From Ceratorhiza oryzae-sativae (Eukaryota; Basidiomycota; Agaricomycetes; Cantharellales; Ceratobasidiaceae), in assembly GCA_030998015.1 (NCBI GenBank), contig JARWMV010000243.1, forward strand, positions 1 through 64,000: a DNA stretch of 64,000 nucleotides. The letters run 5' to 3'. A program made the position numbers and the translations under genes. The notes under the pieces are model-generated. The model had not been told where the DNA came from. It searched no databases and saw only the letters and a program-made list of their open reading frames with translations. Positions 43,813 through 54,499 of the stretch are shown in pieces. Each line of letters starts with the position of its first letter. The first letter of the stretch is position 1.

Positions 43813-45311
43813 GGTTAGTCCAAAAAATTAGTCGAACTAGTAAGAAGGGGGTTTTGTCAGTGTGTTCGAACTCTAGGACGTGCGATGGCTGCATTTTTAA
43901 ACGTTTGGCGAAAGACAGAGATGAAGGAGCGGGAACCTCTGGTAAGCGATTTCAAGCAAAAAAAGTTCCCGAACTGAATATCTCGGGCATACGGTACGCC
44001 GAGCCCGAACATGAAAATTTTTAAATCGTATGCGCGCTATCGACTTTGGGGATTCTCCGCTCAATGGTGGCACACGATTGAAATTGTGCCGGCGTCCGTC
44101 AAACTATCCAGAATCAAGGCTTATACCCCTCACCCAGCCCCTTGATCCTGTCATCGGCTTTTCAAATGCGAGCCCATCACGGAGCAATGGTCTTCAAAGA
44201 CAAAGCGGTCTGATGAGTCAAAGGAGCAGGCGGAAACACGATGCGTTGGTTTCCTTTCGACCGCATCAAGCACAAGGTCCACTCATCGTTCGACACGTCT
44301 TTTAGTCCCACTCACACTCTCCACATTGATGACCTCGCATATAAGATACTCTGTGCCTCTTTTTGGAGCCACCTCGACCCAGCAAGTTCTTCACATTGTT
44401 CTAGATGGTCTGCCGTGTTGGCGCGCTCGCATTCCCTACACTTTCCATTAGTCCAACTAAAAACCATAGTGTTGTATATATGTGTCTCCGATTACTGCCT
44501 GGCATAGCTATCTATATGCATACATGTAAGACACCAGACCCAGCGTCAGCATAGATTCTTCTTGTAACGCAGGACAAAGATATTCATTCTGCTCATACCA
44601 CTATGTGTTCCTAGAATTAGGTTTCTCTCTGAAACGACGAGCAACATGTACGTATGCTAGGACTGTGGGTCTGACTTAGACAGCAGCAGATAGTGAAGCC
44701 ACGTTTCTGTGCCTGTGGCCTGCAGGATCATTTCACTATTTATGCGCCAGTTGATCAAATTGTCTTGGTCGGGGCTAGTGGATAGATCGACGGACGGGCC
44801 TAGTGCTCTTCTGGCTCCTTGGTCGAGCCTCGGCTCAAATACATTAAGCGCCACTTGCACATCCTCACGGCAAAAACTTCCGCCTCGGGAGACAGCATCA
44901 AATTTCCTAGAACTGAAAGGATTCACTAAAAAACATCCCTGATGTATTCCAAGCAATGGGTCCAATCAGCTATGATCTGGTTCAATTGTTTGGGTATCCC
45001 GTTTTGGTGCAAAGGTTTCGGGCAAGCTGTAGATAGATGCACTCAGCTCCAGACACGGATGTGAACATGAACTAAGGGCACACAACTCCAGCCGTGCATA
45101 CAAAAGCGCAGTCGCATGACCACTTTTTTCATACAGATTTAACGAGCTACATGAACACGAGGCCGAACCACTTGGGAGAGGGCAGAGCGGACGAGGCCGA
45201 GAAAGGACAAAGAAGAGGAGAGGAACGGGTGGGGAAGTGACTGGTAGACAGAACCTTGGCAAACGGAGACGCAAAGCAACCGTAAATTACAGCATAAGAA
45301 AAAGGTAAGAA
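43813..45311. other. Region of short unassigned frames
   Basis: 1.5 kb upstream of the thioesterase. It includes the thioesterase promoter and short frames such as 44241-44507 (plus, MRWFPFDRIKHKVHSSF) and 44657-44965 (minus, 102 aa, with GGSFCREDVQVALNVFEPRL). Neither has a domain I recognise, and neither could be linked to further exons with confidence. Confidence 0.35.
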
Positions 45312-45779
45312 TTACGAAGTGTTAGAGAGAGCATCAGAGTTAGAGAAAAAATGAATAACGGCAGAAAGGCCTTTCTTGGAATAAAAGAGGTGAGGAAGTG
45401 AGAAGTACGAAGATACCCGACGAAGCACGTGCCGAACCCCCTCGTGGAGACAGCTCTCCGCGAGAACGTACCTGGTTGACTGGAAGCGTGCCTCGCCACA
45501 CGGGCATGTTGGCTCACATAGCAAGAATCGATGATAGCATTCACCCACCAAACCGTGACCGAGGGTAATTTGGTTCAGCCGGGTATGTACCGAAGGTGGC
45601 GCACCAATCCTGAGGCCAACATGAGGCATAAGAAACGGCAATCTGGGGAGGGTATGCTGAATGTGCTCGAACCGATGCCCACGGAGCCAAAGGAGACCCC
45701 AATCTCTGACGGCCGAGCCTTGCGCAGGCCCACGTGATTGTGTGATGGGATATTGGCGAGGGCGGGACCACACGACCAC
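45312..45779 (-). pseudogene. Non-LTR retrotransposon 3' fragment
   Basis: A 155-residue frame resembling the C-terminal end of fungal LINE-type reverse transcriptase proteins: LNQITLGHGLVGECYHRF, then the zinc-binding-like PTCPCGE and a later ...LAESCLHE segment, as found after the RNase H domain. No RT or endonuclease portion is present, so it is a 5'-truncated remnant, usual for non-LTR elements. No poly-A or target duplication identified. Confidence 0.6.
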
Positions 45780-46323
45780 ATTACGTCCTCGTAAAACTGA
45801 AATCCAACATCCCAGCGGTCTGCATCTCTAGAACAAATCTAGGTCGTAAAGCCTCCGTAGCCAATCAATTGAATTACGACGATTCTAGGCCCTTAGATCC
45901 ATGAGGAAACCAGTCACACGACACCCATCGACTTCAGAGGATCAACCCTGAGCCGCCCTTTTCACCTAATTTGCGCGTTGTGGGAAAGCATACTGGGCCA
46001 AGGTGACTGGTATAATAGTTGAACACACAATCTCCACCATAGAATAATTCGGGCTTGGCTGTACGAGACCAGATTTCTCATGTCCCTCATGTGAGCTCAT
46101 ATATGCGAGCATCTGAACACATTACAAAGCCCCAAGCTAACAAAGGGTGCCAGTGAAAGTATAGTTAAAGTATACAATAACTCCACAATTGGGTACCCTA
46201 CGGTTCATCAATTTTGTCGTGTAGATATCCGTTTAGGGTTCGTACTAAGTATTCATATACCTGTGCTGTGAACATTATGGGTAGGCTGTGTTTACCACGC
46301 GTGTCGTAGGTGACTATAAACTG
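45780..46323. other. Spacer end, no recognised gene
   Basis: 540 bp up to the inner edge of the right arm. Nothing recognised. Confidence 0.4.
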
Positions 46324-46526
46324 ATGGAAGGCACTCGATCGTAACCTGGAGAGCAGACGACTGATAGACTTTGGGCACATCGTATGACGTAGATTTAGGA
46401 AACAGTTGCATTCAAATGACTACCGAGGTTGAGCTACATGTGATGTGGTACAAAAATCGGTGGGGAATCAAACACAAAGTGGTAAACGAAAATGAGCGAC
46501 TATTCAAGTCAAGAAACACAAACAGG

Positions 46527-46527
46527 C

Positions 46528-46582
<55 letters not shown>
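46527..46582. repeat. CAGA microsatellite, mirror copy
   Basis: 56 bp of CAGA units, the exact mirror of 40752-40807. Confidence 0.95.
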
Positions 46583-46648
46583 AAAAGTAGAAAGGGAAGG
46601 CATATAGGTTGATGAGAGGAATAGGGGCGTATGGGCGAGCGTATGCGC

Positions 46649-47579
46649 TCAGAACCGGCCAAGTCCGAAGCCTCTGCCGCGGCGCCGCATCCGCAGAGGC
46701 GCATCCGAGAGCATTCCAGGGCTGCACTCGTCGTCCAAGTCAAACCGCCTGGAATGAACGCGTCGGACGGCGACTGGGCGAGAGCGAGATGCAAACGGAT
46801 TGAAGCGCATGTTCGATTTGGTCTTGGTCTTGGCCTTGGTCTCGGTGCGCGTGGCCATCGGTGGGGCGGGTTCGTCCAAGTTGCGGTATACGTTGACGAC
46901 TCGAGGTCCGACCCCTGGGTGGCGGAGATGGTTCGATGGAAGAGGCACGGCCACCTTGTTGTTGTAGTCTGCGATCACCTCCGCCATAGGGTAGGAGTCG
47001 TAGCTGTGCATGAGTGCACGGACCAGAGCCAGGAAGTTGAGCAGAACCTGGGCTTCTGCCGCTGTAAAGTTCGAACTCTGGGGAGGTCCGAGTCAGGAGT
47101 GAAGATCGGCGGTAGGGTCAGCGCTTACCTTCCAGTGGCTGGGATTCTTGCTGAGCATAGAGCCAGAGATATTGAGAGCGAAAAAGTCATCGATGAGCTG
47201 CTCGGAGCATCCTGGATTTGTATTCAGCGATCATTCTGCTTGGGTTAGCACGAACGCTGCTCACCAAGGGAGAATCGAAATGGAACTCGACGTTGTCGAT
47301 ATGGTAGGCCGCGCAGAGCGTGCTGATCTCGTTGCGGAGCGAGAGAACGATCCAGCTGGTGATGGGGTTGACCTTGAGCTGAGCGCTCGTGGTCTTTACC
47401 TGGAATGTCAGCGCACGCGTGCGAGATGAGATAAACAACGGACTCACCATCGGCACCATGACGTTCATGATCACGCCAGCCAAGAGCCAGCTCGGAGTCT
47501 CCTCGACGCCGAGCGCGCTCAGGGTGAGCTTGATATGAGCCTCAAAGGCACCGGAAGGGCCAGGGAAGACGGAAGACAT
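46649..47579 (-). pseudogene. Frameshifted copy of the arginine-tail gene
   Basis: Mirror of 39754-40685 with the same start, introns and last exon. One base is missing near 47203 in exon 3: the intact copy reads DAPEQLIDDFF, here the frame shifts after DAP. The downstream exon is otherwise unchanged. Read literally, this copy cannot make the full protein. A homopolymer-free single-base deletion could also be a consensus error. Confidence 0.8.
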
Positions 47580-48487
47580 AGTGAACGAGTGATGAGCTTG
47601 AACGAGTGACGGATGATGAGAGCGAGTGCGGGAGAGTGATCTCTTGCTGGCCACATGATATATCGCAGCTTGGCTGAAAGGACGGTCCAGCAGTTTGCGC
47701 GAGTAATCTAGGTATATTCTGAGCGGACATTGAATAGACCACGGGAGTAAACGAGAGATATAAAGATGGTCGAGTGATCAGTATGGGCTGGTGGTTGAAG
47801 AAGGAAAGAAGCGAGTTCGAATGTGAAATTCAGGGTAGAGTGCGGGGGGAACTGTTTGCGCTTGGGTGTGTGTGTCGATCACTCGGAGCAGCCAAGTTGG
47901 AGAGCCGTGCGGGGACATCAGTTGGACCAGAGTCGGATATGGGTAGCAAGAATGTTCTAGACGCAAGTTATGGCCATGGTCGGGCATGCTCGAAAGCCAA
48001 GGCAGAGGACGATGTGGAGGGTAGATACGGGGATGAGGAAAGGAATCGAGAGGCCTGCAACGCGACGGGAGAGAGGGATTTGTGTCTAGGAGCCTGAAAA
48101 ACAAATATATAAGGGGCGTTATACGAGTTGGTGATGTGTTGGGGATCGAAAGACTACAAGCTAGACGTTTAGGATGTTTTGTGTAGCTGCACCTTGGTGT
48201 ACGCCCCCACCTTATGACGAGCGGTTGAGTGATCGTTTGACCTCGTCGGTGCTCTGGGTCTTGCGCCGAGTAACCCGTGGCGTTTGTGTAGTAAACTATA
48301 AGTAGGCAGACTAGTCCATACAACTCGACTGTATTTTACTAGAGACTCGGGCCGGTATAGGAGATCAGTGAGCGACACGGGACACAAGATGCCTGCTGTG
48401 GTATGAATCACATGAAGCGTTCAAGGACGTTGATAGTCAGGACAAATCATGCGTATCAACATTTGGTAGACTCATAAATCAGAGAGG

Positions 48488-48673
48488 CTCAGCCAAAAGC
48501 CGGGAATCTGACTAGCATGAACTAGAGGCCCAGCGTCTAAGTATGCTTTTTAGTTCTCATCAGATCCTAGTAGCGCTGGTAGCCGCGCTACTCGGGGCCT
48601 AGTGAGTGCTAAAAAGCATACTTAGACATGTGGCGCTACTTTGTGCTAGCTAGATTTTCGGCTTTTGCCTGAG
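48488..48673. mobile_element. 186-bp hairpin element, mirror copy
   Basis: Same length and ends as 38651-38836, in the right arm, adjacent to the second tRNA-Pro gene. Confidence 0.7.
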
Positions 48674-48729
48674 GTGGGTGGCGTAGCACACACACACAAG
48701 TCAAACGACGAGGTAGGCAACAAAAGAGA

Positions 48730-48813
48730 GGGCCGCTGTGGGAATTGAACCCACGACCTCCTGTAAATTAGAACAAGCCCAAAACAGGAATCATACTACT
48801 AGACCAAGCGGCC
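48730..48813 (-). tRNA. tRNA-Pro (UGG), mirror copy
   Basis: Reverse complement of the tRNA at 38511-38594, with the same acceptor stem, TGG anticodon, 12-nt intron and T-arm. I saw no sequence difference. Flanking sequence outside the duplication differs, so upstream control could differ; box A and box B are internal and intact. Confidence 0.95.
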
Positions 48814-49314
48814 GACAATTATCAAATAATTTGTATGACTAGATTATATTAGCGCTCGATTGATTCCCTTCATGCCAAACGTAACCGTAGAGCACGCCTT
48901 CTCATCGGTTTTTTGTGCTTATATATTGGAGCGGCGGTTAAATATTAAGAGCTCGAAGATACAGTAACCATCCACAAACCGACTGCATGCATGCCAGATG
49001 ACAAGAGGACTAGCGGACTACCAAATATATGACACATCGGAACCCACAGTTAACGCTCCTGACCAGATTTTAAAAAAATTTAATTACATGTTTAACGACG
49101 ACATGAACTTAAGTTCAACCCGCTCGGAGGAAGAAGAGGGACGGGGCGAGAAGGGAGAGAAGAAAAGTAGTTACAGGGACCAGGGGGAGATAGACAGGCT
49201 GTACAAAACCAAAAATAGGGACAAGGCTGAGCCCAAAAACAAACAAACACCACCAGAAAGAAAGAAAGATCAACTCGTGACCAGATCCATATCGCTGATG
49301 GGCTGATTTTGACG
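48814..49314. other. Intergenic region with possible hAT-like scrap
   Basis: A plus-strand stretch at about 48855-48960 reads VTVEHAFSSVFCAYILERRL, weakly like a hAT dimerisation motif. The rest is purine-rich (about 49120-49270), with no recognised gene. Confidence 0.3.
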
Positions 49315-51329
49315 ATGACTATGTTCTCCCAGAATGACTTGGAGGCTGGGGCACGCTTGTCTGAGCAAGAACTTGATATCCTTCTTGCATTGCCGAGAGC
49401 TGCAGAGTCTTCACCTGATTTTATTTTATTCAAAATTCCTCAAAGCGAGAATCCTGATCTCGGATTTATCGACGTCACTTGTTCGGAGGCAGCCTCCATC
49501 GTGGCTAGGCTTGCAGGTCTGTGGGCCGTACGTCTCTCTGAGATCCCAGGTGTCCCTGCAGGAGGAACAGCTGGCGCGGTTGTTGCTATTGTTTCAACGG
49601 CTGGAGCCAACACCCTATTCCACCCTATGGCGCTCTGGGCCCTTGGCTATGGGGTACAATGTTTTAATACTAGCTTTGAAGCCGCTGCAATTGATGATCT
49701 ATTAACGCAAGGAGGATCATCTGCAATTGTTTATTCTGGAGATGAAATTGGGTCTACAGTTCAAGGCTGCGCCAAACGACTAGGCATCCCAATATTCGCA
49801 CTCCCAGAGAGAAGAACGCGCAATAAACCTTGCAAGGCAAGAGAAAGAAAATAATCAAGCGACCGGTATGCAACAGGCTTGTGATTGTCTTAGCACTTTA
49901 GACTCACACAAAATGCCACATCCCATCCAACAGCTTCATCCTGGCCAGCTCTACTATGCCCTGACCCCTTGATGGTGTTGCACACATCCGCATCAACAAG
50001 CAATCCAAAGCCGCTTCGGTTCTCGCTAGGTCTTGTGTGCCACTCGGATCTCGAGGCTCCAAAAAGCTCGCGCCAAGATGGATTCAAGTCAGCCATCCGG
50101 CGACTCGGACACGGAGATTTTATTAGCCCAACCCTACTGGGTGGTGAACATGGGGATAGTAATTACCCATCTCTTGAATCGCACTCCTTTGGCTCTGGTA
50201 CAAAGTAACAACATCACTAGCCTGTCCACCTCTGAGGCGCTGGACTGGATCATTGCTTCCAAAGCTAAGATTTTTCTGGCACCTGCTCAACAGACGAAAG
50301 ATATGATGAAACTTGCATTTGATCCGCAGAGTGATCCTCGTTGGGGGGAGGCCATGTCAAATCTCAAACGTCTTACTGTCACCGGGACCGTTGTGGATCA
50401 AGAGCTATCTGATCTACTTGCAAAACACAAAATTAGAGCAGAGGTTAGAACGGACTCCCCAAGTGAACTATTTGATAATATGCAGGCTGATTCGGCAAGA
50501 ACAGAATATATTTGGAAGTTCTGAGCTTGGCGCTCTCTTGTCATGCTCGACTCCACCATTCACTTACCTGCGTCCAGTCGCTGGAGCCAGTTTACCTCTC
50601 GTCATACCACTCGCCCCCGACGACCAAGAAAACCCAGGCATCAAGTCCCAGCTAGTCCAACTATGGACTCTCGTATCAACTCACCCAGAGCTGTCTCGCG
50701 ATTTCGTCCAAGCCTCGATGCCTATTGTGATTGAGCCATTCCCCGGACCGGGCCCCGAGCATGGTCAACCCGCAGTGAAGTGGGGCGACGTGTTTCATCG
50801 GCTTGAAATTCCCCTCGAATCACCGGCTGAAGGCGAATCCATTACGGAGATTGTATATGTACATGCTGGCAGAACCGACGATCGCCTCCGACTAATCATG
50901 GGAGAAAACGTGTCAGCCGTAGAGGTAGAAACGGCGTTGAGGCGGTTCCTTGAAGAAAGGCTTCGTGGGATTGGGCAGCCGGTGCTAGACGCGGTGCAAG
51001 TTTTCGGTTCAAACCGACGTTATACTGCTGTCGTCGTACAATTGCAGTTGTCCCAGGAAGCTTTCGATGCTAGGCATATAGTTGGGGTGGTTCAGGAAGT
51101 AGTCGACGAGGTTAACCAGATGTTCAAGCTCGTTGGCAACACGTACATCGACGCATACAGACGGCTCTTGGTCATCTCAACGAGAGGCGAGCATTTAGAT
51201 CCTTCTCAACAGAGCGGGGATCTCGCGAACCAGGCAACCAGCACGCTTGCACTCACCCATAAACGAGGCTTACAACGTTGGAAGAATACCCAAAGATTCG
51301 AGCCTTGGCTTGATCAAGTCTGTCAATAG
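49315..51329 (+). pseudogene. Adenylate-forming (AMP-binding) enzyme, decayed
   Basis: Acyl-adenylate-forming (ANL) superfamily by order and motifs. The N-terminal exon frame has VAIVSTAGANTLFHPMALWA and AIDDLLTQGGSSAIVYSGDE. The phosphate-binding A3 region (49969-50016) reads LHTSASTSNPKP, where members normally have SGSTGxPKP, so two glycines are lost. Next come YWVVNMGIVITHLLNRTPLA, KAKIFLAPAQQ, LKRLTVTGTVVDQELSDLL and GSSELGALL. The C-terminal part (to 51329) has TDDRLRLIMGENVSAVEVE. A frame change at about 50125 (SPTLL to YWVVN) and another at about 50510 are not explained by clear introns. The most economical reading is a pseudogene. A divergent NRPS-like or CoA-ligase-like protein with unusual splicing is the alternative. 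Confidence 0.7.
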
Positions 51330-51526
51330 GCTCGGTTACCCATGTATGTACATCTCAAACGTGAACTAGTCATCGAGGCAAATAAAGTCGTGCGATTCCG
51401 TGATGCGTAATCATGATACATCGTCTAAATACATGTGCTTATGGTTGATAAAAAGGCCAAAAAGTGAAAAAAGTGTTCGGGTCGTGTCCTGAAGTTACTT
51501 CAGGTTATGTCCATGCATGCATTAGT

Positions 51527-53440
51527 TTAGAAGAAGGAAAGCGCGCCCAAGCAAAGCCCAAGGAGAGCAACCAAGTTCAACCGAGCTGGTATGGCATTCG
51601 CATGCCCACCATTCAACAGGTTGTTTACCCCCTGAGCAGAAGCGATCAACACACAGCCGTGAAAAAAGCTCATCTAGCTTACCTGCCACGCAAAAGTGGC
51701 GTTCTGAGGCACTGAGGCATTCCTGCAGTCTCCATTTCCGAAGTTTAACCCAGCGATGTCGTCCTGTGTCTTGTTAGCGACGGTCACGCTTGTTATTGCA
51801 AATTGACTCACTGGAGTTCTGAAAAACATGTACGTCGAGTTGTCAAGGTCTTTGAAACCAGACGTGTCGTACTAGAAACCGATCACATTAGCTGCCGCTG
51901 GTTGATCTGTATGTAGCATGTTCATACCGGGAAATAGTCGCTAGGGTCGGTAGCGCTAACGTTCCTAATCAGGATGCACTATTCGCGTCTCACGTCAGTA
52001 ACCCGAACTCAATACTCCTCACATCCATCACACTCACCTGTACCATGCCCGGGAACTCTTTCGCCATAGCCGGGTAAAGCTTCATCACATCCCAATTGCT
52101 CGTGTCAGCAAGCAAGACAAACTTGCGATTCCGGAACGTTTCGAATACACGCTGCAGATTAACTTTGCGAATGGAAAATGTTTGGTCGAGGGTAGTCAAA
52201 TTTAGCTGGGGTGACGCATTCGTGGGTTAGTTAAGCGACCAAAATAGAAGCGTGTGACGCACAGGGCGGACATCAAAGCTTCCGAGGGGGTAGCGTCCGT
52301 AGATAAAAGCCATATAGGGTCGAGCGACTTTAATAGGCGTAGTAGTAAGGTAGTGGAAGTGCATATTGGGGATTATGGCGTCCCATCGGTTCATCACGGC
52401 TACAAACAAAGGGATCGGAACAATGGGCTCCAGGGTTGAAAAGGCTGAGCATACCTGGCATGTTCATCCATGGCTCGAACGGAGATGCAAACGTGTTTTG
52501 CAACCCCTCTTCAGGATTCCAAATCTTGGTAACCCGGAGGATATCGTCAACGTCTGTTACGAGGGTGATCCCTTGGGTTGGAACGAGGTATGTGGACGCA
52601 TTGCCAGCTGGTTTGTTGCAAAGAGAAGAGCACGGCTTGAATTTGCGTTCGCAGAGTGTGAAGATCTAGAGGGCTCACATATCGACACGTTGTTAAACAG
52701 TTCGACCCCCTGAGTGTTGATTGTCACGTTTCCCGTTGGCACAACGCCATCCGCAACAGCGACTTGTACAAAGGCATCGTATTCGCCCCAGTCGTCCGTG
52801 GGCCCGGGGTAGCTCACTGTGGCGATCTTCACGCGTATTAGTGTCTGGATTGCCTATAAATAGGCGTACTTACCGAGTTCCTATTATATACAAAGTCGAA
52901 ACTAATATAGACACCTGCCGTGGGCACAGTGTGCAATGCCGCCAGTGAGGTTTCGGGCTTGGGTCTTCGCGGTGTCGTTCAGGGAATCGTAATCCAAGCC
53001 AGGAACGAACGGCTTGGCTGCTTCGTTGAGTTGGGAGATCGTAAGTGGCGGGTCTCTGTACGCGGCGCCGTGCAGACGGACATTCCATCCAGTCTCAGTC
53101 CAGTTAGCGTATCCCCTGGGTACTATGTCAGCTACTTTGAAGCGTCCGAAAGATCGCGACTCACGGGATGTTGAGGATCTGGCGAGATAAAAGGCGACAT
53201 TGAGCCATGCCCACAGATCCAATGAAACTAGCGTACCTGGACAGTCTGTTGTTGGTTTAACTGAGTTTCGCTAATCTCCAACTGCTTGAGGATGTCGTCG
53301 CCGTTTGGAAGGCTCAACCAAGGCGGCAAGATGCCGTTGAGGGCTGCCGCTGGCGGCCACTCTGTCCTCCCCGGAACGGCAAGCGTAGACGTGAATGATC
53401 GCAGAGCAAATAGCGTCCAGAGCAAAAGAGAGCCCGCCAT
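51527..53440 (-). CDS. Secreted App1-domain (DUF2183) protein
   Basis: The App1 catalytic domain is a HAD-like phosphatidate phosphatase module. On the minus strand: a signal peptide (MAGSLLLWTLFALRSFTSTL), then NWTETGWNVRLHGAAYRDPP, a beta-domain with DDWGEYDAFVQV, and the catalytic segment VTDVDDILRVTKIW (near 52560), keeping D-x-D-D but with Ile where DxDDT is usual. Then FEPWMNMP, IIPNMHFHYLTTTP, AFIYGRYPLGSFDVRP, FETFRNRKFVLLADTS, YPAMAKEFPGMVQV, LNFGNGDCRNASVPQNATFA. The final exon ends in a hydrophobic tail (LNLVALLGLCLGALSFF) then TAA, resembling a GPI-anchor signal. Many short introns (about 45-70 bp). N-glycosylation sequons (NWT, NAT, NVT) fit an extracellular location. Yeast App1 is cytosolic and actin-associated, so the substrate here is uncertain. 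Confidence 0.83.
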
Positions 53441-53608
53441 CGCCTTGGACACTGAATCGAGGGTCGTGGACAGAAGGAAACCCCCTCAAAGCTCGGCGCC
53501 GTGACATCACCCAAATAGATGTATTTTGTTTGTTTATGGTCATGTGACATGACCAAACTCCGTCAATCCATTTCCAATCAAACGGCTAAATCGGAGGTCA
53601 CCCCAGTT

Positions 53609-53657
53609 AGGTTAGTTAATTAATTCAAGGTTAGGCTAGGTTAGTTAATTAATTCAA
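53609..53657. repeat. Short direct repeat with TTAATTAATT core
   Basis: The 20-bp unit AGGTTAGTTAATTAATTCAA occurs twice (53609-53628 and 53638-53657) with a 9-bp spacer. It lies between the App1 gene promoter and the lectin gene 3' end. Confidence 0.85.
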
Positions 53658-53897
53658 CATTGTCAAGCATAGGAGATGCCCGACATCTAAAGCAAATATT
53701 AGCCCAGTTTATGGTAGCTACGCCTTGTATATCGTAGCTAAGACACATTAGTGTCCAGCGCTATTCGCTTTGTGATCATATTACCACTAGATGATCAGTT
53801 CGGAGAATCCCAGCTTCTGAAGGCCTATATGCGCTAGTTGCGCCCTTTATTCAAGAATTCCCACTCCGCGGGAAACAAAGTTGATTCATACACAGGC

Positions 53898-54499
53898 TTA
53901 ATACATCAGCTCCCATCTCTGGTTGTTTCCACCGTGTTTCTGGTACAAAAGAATCTGTTGCGGTAATGATTAGCACTCCTAAAATACTCAAGACAGTTAA
54001 TATCCGTACAGGTGTTTCGTTGGCCGGATTAGACCCCTCTACATCAAGCACATAGTCACAATGTTCGGCAGACTCAATACTGGAGAGAAGGTCGATCGAG
54101 CTCAGAGATGCCCGAAATGACGTGTTATAGAGGTGACTCACTAATAGGTTCCTCTTCCACATGCTTCGCGTATCCTCCATTGCCGAGGGCAGCGTTTGCC
54201 GACAATCGGGGCCCCATTCTGGAAGCAGCCGAAAGAAAGATAGGTGCCGGATTGCGCATTGCATAGCGTGAAGGTATCGCAGGAAACCCATCTGAGGTAC
54301 CACTTTAGACGCGAATGTAAGTGCCTGTTTAAATAACGTGTGCCGCTACGAGTCCTACCTTTTGGTTATTTCCACAATGCCATTGAAACCCATGGATACC
54401 ACTGCCCTCGCAAGCACTACCGTACCAAAGGTCAAGCACTGTGCCTGTACAGACGTTTCTGAATCCATAGATGCCACTAGGAATGTTACAAGGCGACAT
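53898..54499 (-). CDS. Ricin-B-type (beta-trefoil) lectin
   Basis: Carbohydrate-binding beta-trefoil protein. Exon 1 (54499-54359, 47 codons) reads MSPCNIPSGIYGFRNVCTGT with LDLWYGSACEGS and GFQWHCGNNQK. After a 56-bp intron, W continues with VSCDTFTLCNAQSGTYLSFF. A further segment has YVLDVEGSNPANETPVR. The last exon ends LYQKHGGNNQRWELMY then TAA (53898-53900). The repeated G-N-N-Q-(R/K)-W motif is the family hallmark. No signal peptide, as in many cytoplasmic fungal lectins that act in defence against nematodes or insects (family knowledge; role here inferred). About 140-150 residues. Middle exon edges are not fully resolved. Confidence 0.78.

Larger units (their letters stand above)
46324..48813. 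repeat. Right arm of the large inverted duplication
   Basis: About 2,490 bp, the reverse complement of 38511-41010. The inner end is ATGGAAGGCA; the outer end is the 5' end of tRNA-Pro (48813). Sequence beyond 48814 is unrelated to that before 38510. The length difference comes from single-base indels. Confidence 0.93.

Noticed and set aside
48855..48960. Possible hAT C-terminal motif (VEHAFSSVFCAY)
   Set aside because: The match is short, the motif is incomplete and no other transposase segment lies nearby. It is mentioned only as weak.
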